Positions 18,866-28,291 of a DNA stretch of 64,000 bases are shown here, in pieces (position 1 is the first letter of the stretch; each line of letters opens with the position of its first letter). The position numbers and the translations under genes were made by a program. Source of the DNA: Paenibacillus silagei (GTDB taxonomy: Bacteria; Bacillota; Bacilli; Paenibacillales; Paenibacillaceae); assembly GCF_017874735.1 (NCBI RefSeq), contig NZ_JAGGLV010000004.1, forward strand, positions 62,001 to 126,000, read 5' to 3'. The notes under the pieces are model-generated. The model was not told the DNA's origin. It searched no databases and saw nothing but the letters and a program-made list of their open reading frames with translations.

Positions 18866-19657
18866 TTACTGTGCTTCAGCCGTCCTGAACCTGCTGCGGT
18901 ATTCTTTGGGGGTCATTCCCGTCTGCTTCAAGAACACCTTGGTGAAATAACGGCGCTCCTGATAACCGACGCCCGAGCTGATGGCCGTGATGCTCTTATC
19001 ACTGCTGGCGAGCATGAATTTGGCAGCTTCAATCCGCTGCTGGGTGACATATTCCACGAAGGTCACCCCGAAGCGGTTCTTGAACAGGAGGCAGAAATAA
19101 CTGCTGCTGATGCCAATCGTATTCGCCACCTCATCAATGCCGAGATCCGCATGAAGGCGTTCCGTAATGAACTGTGCGGCCTGGTTCATCAGCTGCTCCG
19201 CTGTTTTTTTGGCAGGCTCATCAGCCACAGGCACTTCCTGAAACAACGGGATGCTGTTGTACAACTTATCCTTATACTGCCTGCTGCGAATCCGCGAACC
19301 GATCTCCCGCACCTTGTCGCCAAGCTCCCCGTAATGAATCGGCTTGCAGATATACTCCTTCACACCCAGCCGGATGGCTTCACGCGCATAATCGAATTCC
19401 TGGTAGCCGCTGAGCAGCAGCACCTCACTCGTAAGCCCCATCTCCCGCAGCTTGCCGATGAATGTCAGCCCATCCATGACCGGCATACGGATATCACAGA
19501 GCACCAGATCGGGTGGACAGTCCTCGGCTATGCGCAGCGCCTCCATCCCGCTGCGGGCCATCCCCGCAACCTCCATCCCCATGTCCTGCCAGGGCAGCAC
19601 AGTGTTGAGATTGCTCAGAATAGGCGCTTCATCGTCAACCAATAATACTTTTAGCAT
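18866..19657 (-). CDS. YesN-type response regulator with AraC DNA-binding domain
   Basis: A 263-residue response regulator. The receiver domain (1-120) shows MLKVLLVDDE, the phospho-acceptor in LVLCDIRMPVMDG and the conserved Lys in CKPI. The C-terminal AraC helix-turn-helix pair contains IDEVANTIGISSSYFCLLFKNRFG and GYQERRYFTKVFLKQTGMTPKEYR. It is activated by the kinase encoded just upstream and would control the adjacent sugar transporter. The ATG at 19657 has GGGGGAAGG upstream and lies within the 3' end of the kinase gene (23-bp overlap), indicating translational coupling. Confidence 0.93.
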   Translation of the reverse strand: MLKVLLVDDEAPILSNLNTVLPWQDMGMEVAGMARSGMEALRIAEDCPPDLVLCDIRMPVMDGLTFIGKLREMGLTSEVLLLSGYQEFDYAREAIRLGVKEYICKPIHYGELGDKVREIGSRIRSRQYKDKLYNSIPLFQEVPVADEPAKKTAEQLMNQAAQFITERLHADLGIDEVANTIGISSSYFCLLFKNRFGVTFVEYVTQQRIEAAKFMLASSDKSITAISSGVGYQERRYFTKVFLKQTGMTPKEYRSRFRTAEAQ

Positions 19658-21488
19658 AATGGCCTTCCCCCTGCCCGTATTTCGGAATGACGCACTGGAT
19701 GATCGTTCCTTCCCCAGGACTTGCACATATGAAAATCCCATATCTGTCGCCGTATTCGATCCGTATCCGGTCCGCAACACTTCGTACCCCTAGCCCTCGC
19801 CGCTCCAGATGAATGCCCTGCCCAGGCTTGCCTTCCGGCTGCTGCTCTGCCGCGTCATTCACCATGTATTGAAACATCGATAGCTGAGACGGGGTCATCC
19901 CGATTCCGTTATCCTGTATCCGCAGCACCAGATTGCCTTGGGTCTCCCACACCTTGACACTCACGAGACCCTTATACCCGATCCCCTCAAAACCATGCTG
20001 AATACTGTTCTCCACCAGCGGCTGGAGCGTAAGCTTCAGAATCCCGCAGCCCATCAGCTCTGGCGGAATTTCAAGCTCATAATCGAACAGATCCTCGAAC
20101 CGGAACTTCTGGATATCCAGATAATTGCGCAGATGCTTAACCTCTTCCTCCAGCGTAATCTCATCCCTGTCCTGAATGCTGATCCGCAGAATACTCGCCA
20201 GCCGGTAGACCATCTCACTGACCTTGCGGCCTTCATTCTGCACAGCCAGCACATTGATTGATTCCAGGGTATTGAACAAAAAATGCGGCTTGATCTGGGC
20301 CTGCAGCACACGCATTTCCGCCTGATTCTTGCGCTGCTGCTCCACATGAACCCGGCTGAACAATGTATTGATTTTGTCCATCAGATCATTGAAGCCTCTG
20401 GCCAGCAGCGTCATCTCGTCGTTGCCCTTCTCCTCGACACGGGTAGTAAGGTCACCGTCCTCCACCCGGCGCATGAAGCGCACGATCACAGCAATCCCGC
20501 CTGTAATCCGGTTCATGAAGAACAGATTGAAGATGACAGCACCCAGGAGGCACAGGAACATCACTACGACGAACCAGCGGGCAAACACCGTCACCTCATG
20601 AGACAAAGTATCCCAAGAAGTGATGGAGACCAGACTCCAGGGATACTCCTTGAGATGGTAGACCGACAGAATGCTTTTCTCGCCGCCGAACTGTGTCTTG
20701 AAGCTCTGAAAGCCGGGCTTAAACGTAATCTCCTTCGTGGTGAAGCCGCAGAAATCCTGCCCGTCCAGCTGCCTGTCCGGGTCCAGCAGAATCATCCCGG
20801 CATCGTTAACCAGCATGAAAGACACCTTCTGGTCGGTCCCGCCAATCTTAAGATTGCGAAAAATCGACTCGAACTCCCAGTTCTTGATCTGCACCACCAG
20901 AATGCCGATATTCTGAAAGAAGCTAAGCTCCTTAATCAGCCGGATTTGCGTAAATACAGCCTCCGTCCCGGTCAGCTCAGGGTACTCATGCGGGGCCAGC
21001 CATTTCGGAACCCCGTTCAGCTTCATGACCTCCTGGTACAGCTCGCTGCCTTTGAACTTATCATAGGGCAGGGTGCGGAAGTTCTCCTTGTTGAAGACCG
21101 AGACGATCTCTGAGCTGCCTTTACCGTTGAAATTATACAGGAAAGCATAGCTGATTGATGGATGATTATAGAGCAGACTGCGGAAATTGCGCTGGCTGGC
21201 ATTCAGGCTGAGCTGCTCGGCATCGGTTAAATCCTGCTTGGAGGGATCATCCGCACTGAGCGCCATATGAAAGACCGAAGTGGCAATTCCGTTGTCAGTC
21301 ACATTGTCCATATCCTTGAACACATTAGAAATGCTGTAGCTGATCGCTTTGAGCGAATATTCGGACTGCTGGCTGTATTTCTTCTCAATCGAATTATAAG
21401 TCACGAAGAACATAATCATGCCAAGAATAAACAGCGGAATGATAATCAGGCCTAAGAATGCCGTAAACAATTTGTAGCGCAGATTCAT
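19635..21488 (-). CDS. YesM-type sensor histidine kinase
   Basis: A 617-residue membrane kinase. An N-terminal transmembrane helix (about 8-30) and a second near 300-325 flank an extracellular Cache-type sensor domain. HAMP follows (FMRRVEDGDLTTRV). The His_kinase phospho-acceptor segment is QIKPHFLFNTLESI, and the HATPase domain has LQPLVENSIQHGF and IQDNGIGM. It probably senses a sugar or sugar-bound lipoprotein outside the cell. The gene lies 27 bp after the second permease gene and overlaps the response regulator. Confidence 0.93.
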   Translation of the reverse strand: MNLRYKLFTAFLGLIIIPLFILGMIMFFVTYNSIEKKYSQQSEYSLKAISYSISNVFKDMDNVTDNGIATSVFHMALSADDPSKQDLTDAEQLSLNASQRNFRSLLYNHPSISYAFLYNFNGKGSSEIVSVFNKENFRTLPYDKFKGSELYQEVMKLNGVPKWLAPHEYPELTGTEAVFTQIRLIKELSFFQNIGILVVQIKNWEFESIFRNLKIGGTDQKVSFMLVNDAGMILLDPDRQLDGQDFCGFTTKEITFKPGFQSFKTQFGGEKSILSVYHLKEYPWSLVSITSWDTLSHEVTVFARWFVVVMFLCLLGAVIFNLFFMNRITGGIAVIVRFMRRVEDGDLTTRVEEKGNDEMTLLARGFNDLMDKINTLFSRVHVEQQRKNQAEMRVLQAQIKPHFLFNTLESINVLAVQNEGRKVSEMVYRLASILRISIQDRDEITLEEEVKHLRNYLDIQKFRFEDLFDYELEIPPELMGCGILKLTLQPLVENSIQHGFEGIGYKGLVSVKVWETQGNLVLRIQDNGIGMTPSQLSMFQYMVNDAAEQQPEGKPGQGIHLERRGLGVRSVADRIRIEYGDRYGIFICASPGEGTIIQCVIPKYGQGEGHYAKSIIG

Positions 21489-21515
21489 CGGCTGTTGCTC
21501 CTGACATGATTGATA

Positions 21516-22346
21516 TTATCCTTTTACACTGCCTGCGGTGACGCCTTCAATAATCTTCTCTTGCAGAACCGCATAAATCACTATAACCGGAACCACACTG
21601 TAGACAATCCCCGCCGACATCTGTGCGTAATTCATCTGATACTGATCGCGGAACTGGACCATCCCCACCGGGAGCGTACGCAGCTCGTCATTGGAGAGAA
21701 AATAGTTGGCCAGCAGGAACTCATTCCAATTTCCCAGGAAATTAACAATGAATACCGTAACCATCGCCGGAACTGTCAAAGGTACAATAATTCTAGCAAA
21801 TATACCCGGGGCCTTCAAGCCATCCATGACCGCCGCTTCTTCAATTTCACTGGGCAGCGAACGCATGAAGGCCGCCAGAATAATGATCGTGAACGGGATC
21901 GCATTAGCAATGTAAGGAATAATCAGCGCCCAGTGGGTATTGAGAATATGCAGCTTGCGGACAATCGTATAGATGGGCAGCATCAGCGCATTATTCGGAA
22001 TCAGCATCCCGATCAGAACCAGCGAGAAGAGGATGCCGTTCCACTTCCCCTGACGCATCCGCGTGACCGCGAAGGCGAACATAGACGCCAGCAGAATAGA
22101 CACTACAGAGGCCAGAACCGAAATATATAAGCTATTGAAAAAATAAGTGCTGATCTTGGCATTTACCCACGCTTCCACATAGTTGGACCATTCGAAGCTC
22201 TTCGGAATGCCGAAGGGGTTGAGGGCAATCGCATTATTATCCTTCTTCACCGAAGAGAAAAGGACAAAGAGGAACGGAAACAGCACAATCACCAGATACC
22301 CCAGCAGGGCGATGTGCGGCAGACTTTTTTTCAGCGGGCGCGGCAT
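21516..22346 (-). CDS. carbohydrate ABC transporter permease (MalG/AraQ-type)
   Basis: A 276-residue permease with six predicted membrane helices and the cytoplasmic EAA loop EIEEAAVMDGLKAPGIFARIIVPLTVPA, which contacts the ATPase. It forms a heterodimer with the permease encoded immediately upstream; the two genes share one base (TGATG), implying coupled translation. No ATPase gene is in the cluster, so a shared MsmX-type ATPase encoded elsewhere is expected, as for most CUT1 systems in Bacillales. Confidence 0.93.
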   Translation of the reverse strand: MPRPLKKSLPHIALLGYLVIVLFPFLFVLFSSVKKDNNAIALNPFGIPKSFEWSNYVEAWVNAKISTYFFNSLYISVLASVVSILLASMFAFAVTRMRQGKWNGILFSLVLIGMLIPNNALMLPIYTIVRKLHILNTHWALIIPYIANAIPFTIIILAAFMRSLPSEIEEAAVMDGLKAPGIFARIIVPLTVPAMVTVFIVNFLGNWNEFLLANYFLSNDELRTLPVGMVQFRDQYQMNYAQMSAGIVYSVVPVIVIYAVLQEKIIEGVTAGSVKG

Positions 22347-23230
22347 CAGTATTCAATCCTTTCCGTACGGCGGGCAAACACCAGCTGGTAGAGGGCGGTT
22401 ACCACGAGTGTGAACAAGAAGATCAGAACAGCGATCGTATTGCCGTACCCGTATTTGAAGTTGGTAATCGCATACTTAATCATATAGGTGGCCATCACCT
22501 CGGTTGAACCCGCAGGACCGCCCTTGGTCATAACAATGACGATATCGGCAGCCTTCATCGCTCCGGCAATGGAGAGCATAATCACCACCGAGATGATCGG
22601 TACGATCAGCGGCAGAGTGATGCGTGTAGCCCGCTGGAACCCTGTAGCGCCATCGATGGCCGCTGCTTCATCCAGCTCACCGGGAATGGAGAGAATCGCC
22701 GCCAGTACCATTACAATGTAGAATCCGGTCCACTGCCAAGCGTTCGTAATCAGAATTGACAGCATGGCGAAGCGCTCATCCGACAGCCAGTAGACCGGCT
22801 CAATGCCGACAAGGCCAAGCACTTTGTTGAACAAGCCAATATTCGGCTCATAGATGAAGCCCCAGAGAATCCCGATAACCGCGGTAGACATAATGGATGG
22901 CATGAATACCGCCGTCTTGTACAGTCCCTTCAGCTTCTTCACATTCGCAATCAGTAAGGAGAAGAACACAATCAGCGGCACCTGTATGCCTACGGAGAAG
23001 AGAATGAACCACCCGTTATTTTTCACAGAAATCCAGAAGCGTTCATCTCCCAGCGCTTTCTTGAAGTTGTCCACTCCGGCATATTTGACCGTCTCGGATA
23101 CACCGTTCCAGCTGGTGAAGCTATAGTAGATTGAGCTGAAGATGGGATAGATGAAGAACATTACGAACAGCACCAGTGCCGGAATAACGAACAGAATGAA
23201 CACCAGAGGATTTCTCAGTGCCTTATTCAT
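22346..23230 (-). CDS. sugar ABC transporter permease (MalF/UgpA-type)
   Basis: A 294-residue CUT1 permease. It has an N-terminal hydrophobic helix (NPLVFILFVIPALVLFVMFFIYPIF), several more membrane spans and the EAA motif ELDEAAAIDGATGFQRATRITLPLI. GGAGG five bases before the ATG at 23230 fixes the start. It follows the binding-protein gene by 75 bp and partners the MalG-type permease at 21516-22346. The substrate class is inferred only from the family. Confidence 0.93.
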   Translation of the reverse strand: MNKALRNPLVFILFVIPALVLFVMFFIYPIFSSIYYSFTSWNGVSETVKYAGVDNFKKALGDERFWISVKNNGWFILFSVGIQVPLIVFFSLLIANVKKLKGLYKTAVFMPSIMSTAVIGILWGFIYEPNIGLFNKVLGLVGIEPVYWLSDERFAMLSILITNAWQWTGFYIVMVLAAILSIPGELDEAAAIDGATGFQRATRITLPLIVPIISVVIMLSIAGAMKAADIVIVMTKGGPAGSTEVMATYMIKYAITNFKYGYGNTIAVLIFLFTLVVTALYQLVFARRTERIEY

Positions 23231-23305
23231 AGCTACCTCCATATTGCTTTCTTTTGAAAAATGCACCCTGGAGCAAGCACCAGGGCACATACAGTTCACC
23301 GTTTC

Positions 23306-24709
23306 TTATTCCACCGCTGCATTAGCCTCTTCCTGTATCTTCTGAAGCGCTTCGCCCATCTTCTCAGGAGTCGTCTGCCCGCCGATCAGGCTCTGAATCT
23401 GGATATTACTGATTTCAGTGGTGACATCCGCCTGCACCAGCGAATCAAAGGCCGGGAAGGACGACTGGGAGCTATTCAATACCGCGACAATCTCACTCAT
23501 CAGATCATCCGTAATGTTCTTGTTCAGCACAGCCTGATCGATCTTCATGGCTGGCAGGACTCCGTCCTCTACCAGACCGCGCAGCTGCATCTCTTCATTG
23601 AACATATTCTTAATGAAGGATTTCACTGCTGCAAGCTGCCGCTCATCTTCACCCGCCGAAGCGGAGAAGCCATAACCATTGTTCACATCGCGCATCAGCG
23701 CCGTCTGATCCCCCACTCCGCCTTCAACAGCCGGAATATTGAAGAAGCCGACCTTGCCGATTAGACCTTCGCCGGATTGGCCGGCTTTGAACACGGAAGA
23801 CTTCCAGGTCCCGTCATACATCAGGATGGCTTCACCGCTGGTGAACTGGGTCGTATATTCAGCATATTCGAAGCCCAGCTCTCCCTTCTTGAAGTAGCCT
23901 TTATCCACCCATTCCTTATATTTCGCCAAGCCCTTGATAACATTCGGATCATTCCACTTCGCTTCACCGGTAGCGAACTTCGCGGTCACATCCGGTCCGG
24001 CATAACGGGACCAGAGATGGTTGGCCAGCATCAGCGGTACCCAGCCTGCTTTGGAGGCACCGGCCATCGGCACTTTACCATCTGCTTTAATATCAGCCAG
24101 TTGCTTCTCCAGTTCGGCGAAGGTTGTCGGAGCCTTCCAGCCCTTGCTGGTATAGTATTCTTTATTATAGAAGAACCCCTCTCCGGAGCCACCGATCGGC
24201 AGACCGTAAATCTTACCTTCATAGGTGAACGGGTCCAGATTAGAGAATTTGTCTTTGATGCCTAATTCATCAAGGATCGGGGTCAGGTCCAGCAGCTTGC
24301 CTTCTTTGGCATAGATCTTGGAGTCCGGGCTGCCGAACAGGTCGAAGATCTCCGGAGGGTTACCGGCCGCCATTTCACCGCGCAGCTTCTCCTTACGGTT
24401 CACATCCGAATCTACTCCATCAAGCTTGAAGGTCAGTCCAGGCACATCCGCCTGCACCTTGCCCACCACATCCTCCAGAATAGCCAGTCGTTTCTGTTTG
24501 TCCGCTCCAACCTGGGTATGACGGATCGTCATTTCAAAAGGCTCAGCATTAGCCGGTTCTTCCGTTGCGGTAGCATTGGTAGCAGCAGCCTCATTCGTTG
24601 CAGCAGGCTCTGTCGTCGGAGACGCATTATTCTTGTTGCCTCCACAGCCAGCCAGCAGCGCCGAGCTAACGAACATCAGGGACAACAGCAGTGTTAGACT
24701 TTTTCTCAT
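23306..24709 (-). CDS. extracellular sugar-binding lipoprotein (family 1)
   Basis: A 467-residue solute-binding protein. The lipoprotein signal ends in SSALLAGC, followed by an Asn/Thr/Glu/Ala-rich spacer and a bilobed sugar-binding fold (EIFDLFGSPDSKIYAKEGKLLDLTPILDELG; ATKF...). It delivers an oligosaccharide to the two permeases encoded downstream. As first gene of a five-gene operon (binding protein, two permeases, kinase, response regulator) it is preceded by about 200 bp that hold the pflA terminator and presumably the promoter. Confidence 0.92.
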   Translation of the reverse strand: MRKSLTLLLSLMFVSSALLAGCGGNKNNASPTTEPAATNEAAATNATATEEPANAEPFEMTIRHTQVGADKQKRLAILEDVVGKVQADVPGLTFKLDGVDSDVNRKEKLRGEMAAGNPPEIFDLFGSPDSKIYAKEGKLLDLTPILDELGIKDKFSNLDPFTYEGKIYGLPIGGSGEGFFYNKEYYTSKGWKAPTTFAELEKQLADIKADGKVPMAGASKAGWVPLMLANHLWSRYAGPDVTAKFATGEAKWNDPNVIKGLAKYKEWVDKGYFKKGELGFEYAEYTTQFTSGEAILMYDGTWKSSVFKAGQSGEGLIGKVGFFNIPAVEGGVGDQTALMRDVNNGYGFSASAGEDERQLAAVKSFIKNMFNEEMQLRGLVEDGVLPAMKIDQAVLNKNITDDLMSEIVAVLNSSQSSFPAFDSLVQADVTTEISNIQIQSLIGGQTTPEKMGEALQKIQEEANAAVE

Positions 24710-24854
24710 TACGGGTGACCCTCCCTATTTCATGATTTCCCTTACAACTCTAATTATAGAAAATCACATTTGTAATCGTAAGGTTAAGATTTATCTTTAA
24801 TAGGGATAAAATCCTCTAATGGAAGCGGATTCAGTCAGGTTTCCTGACATAGAA

Positions 24855-24890
24855 AAAAGCGAAACTCCTCAGAATAGAAGCTTCGCTTTC
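24855..24890 (-). terminator. intrinsic terminator after pflA
   Basis: AAAGCGAA pairs with TTCGCTTT around a 17-nt loop, followed by a T-run on the minus strand. It lies 19 bp after the pflA stop codon. Confidence 0.8.
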
Positions 24891-24908
24891 GATAATTAAT
24901 ATATGCAA

Positions 24909-25646
24909 TTAGACCAATGCGGTCTGCATACGGCCTTCTTCAATCAGCCGGTATGCACGCTGCACTTCTTCATCGGAAGGTGACTCTACCCCTTCAAGCT
25001 CATAGGGACGGCCAAGCTCCTTCCATTTGTAGATGCCCATTACGTGATAAGGCAGGATTTCGAACTTCTCTACTCCATTAAGCGTTCCAATAAAGCGTCC
25101 AAGGTTCTGCAAATCCTCTTCCTTATTGTGAATGCCGGGAACATAGACATGGCGAATCCACATTTTACGGTTATTATCGGATAACCAGCGGGCCAGCTTC
25201 AAGGTACGGTCGTTGGACTTACCGGTCAGCTTGATATGCGCTTCATCATCAATATGCTTCAGATCCAAAAGTACCAGGTCGGTAACATCCAGCAGGTCGC
25301 TGATTTTCGATCCATCATTATAGCCGTTGGTATCAAGCGTGGTATGCAGATTCCAGCGTTTCTTCACCTCGGTGAACAGTTGCTTCACGAAATGCGCCTG
25401 GAGGGTTGGTTCACCGCCGGATACGGTCAGGCCGCCGCCGGACGTTTTATAATAATTCAGGTAAGGCTCAATTTCCGCCAGTACTTCCTCGACGGTCATT
25501 TCCTTGCCTTCATTGAGTTCCCATGTGTCCGGGTTGTGGCAGTATTGACACTTGAGCAGGCAGCCCTGCATAAAAAGCACGAAGCGGATACCCGGGCCAT
25601 CCACCGTTCCAAACGTCTCCAAAGAGTGGATATGTCCTTTAAGCAT
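24909..25646 (-). CDS. pflA: pyruvate formate-lyase-activating enzyme
   Basis: Radical-SAM glycyl-radical activase of 245 residues that abstracts hydrogen from the glycine of PflB under anaerobic conditions. The cluster motif C29-LLK-C33-QY-C36 is present and is followed by the family segment SGGGLTVSGGEPTLQ. It lies about 120 bp downstream of pflB in the same orientation and is probably co-transcribed from the Fnr-regulated promoter. A hairpin in the pflB-pflA gap (25707-25730) may adjust the relative expression of the two genes. Confidence 0.96.
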   Translation of the reverse strand: MLKGHIHSLETFGTVDGPGIRFVLFMQGCLLKCQYCHNPDTWELNEGKEMTVEEVLAEIEPYLNYYKTSGGGLTVSGGEPTLQAHFVKQLFTEVKKRWNLHTTLDTNGYNDGSKISDLLDVTDLVLLDLKHIDDEAHIKLTGKSNDRTLKLARWLSDNNRKMWIRHVYVPGIHNKEEDLQNLGRFIGTLNGVEKFEILPYHVMGIYKWKELGRPYELEGVESPSDEEVQRAYRLIEEGRMQTALV

Positions 25647-25706
25647 GAGATGTCATCCTTTCGAAAAAAACTTAAAATTTTAACCACTTTCAGACAAGAG
25701 TGTACC

Positions 25707-25730
25707 GCCCTCTTGCAAGGGCGGCAGCTC
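25707..25730 (-). other. hairpin between pflB and pflA
   Basis: CCGCCCT and AGGGCGG form a short GC-rich stem with a small loop. It is not followed by a T-run on the minus strand (GGTACACTCTTG), so it is unlikely to stop transcription fully. Partial termination or mRNA stabilisation is possible. Confidence 0.55.
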
Positions 25731-25768
25731 TTTGATTGATTTCAGTTCTTGTAGAACAAGAATGCTTC

Positions 25769-28030
<2,262 letters not shown>

Positions 28031-28119
28031 GCTAAATCCCTCCATTTATATTTATTATATTTGTAGAGATCGCGGGCTTGAAGGTTAATCCCGTGTCTCG
28101 TGATCCCGAGGCTAATAGT

Positions 28120-28135
28120 TGTTATAAAATTCACA
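28120..28135. promoter_or_regulatory. Fnr-type box proximal to pflB
   Basis: TGTTA-TAAAAT-TCACA differs from the TGTGA-N6-TCACA consensus at one position. It is centred about 97 bp upstream of the pflB start codon. Confidence 0.65.
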
Positions 28136-28200
28136 ATCACATCTTCATAACGGGGATCGTTGTCTATATAAACATTTTAGTTTATTTTCTGAAAAAGGAC

Positions 28201-28237
28201 TGTGACAAATATCACTCTTTCGGTGATATTTGTCACT
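28201..28237. promoter_or_regulatory. paired Fnr boxes forming a perfect inverted repeat between adhE and pflB
   Basis: TGTGA-CAAATA-TCACT (28201-28216) and GGTGA-TATTTG-TCACT (28222-28237) are centred 21 bp apart. Together they form a 14-bp perfect inverted repeat with a 7-nt loop. On the minus strand the hairpin is followed by AGTCCTTTTTC, so the same sequence may also terminate adhE. Confidence 0.8.
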
Positions 28238-28291
28238 TCCATCCAGTCCCATATTAACCTTTAACCTTATTCTTTGCCAGGCAACCGTTAA

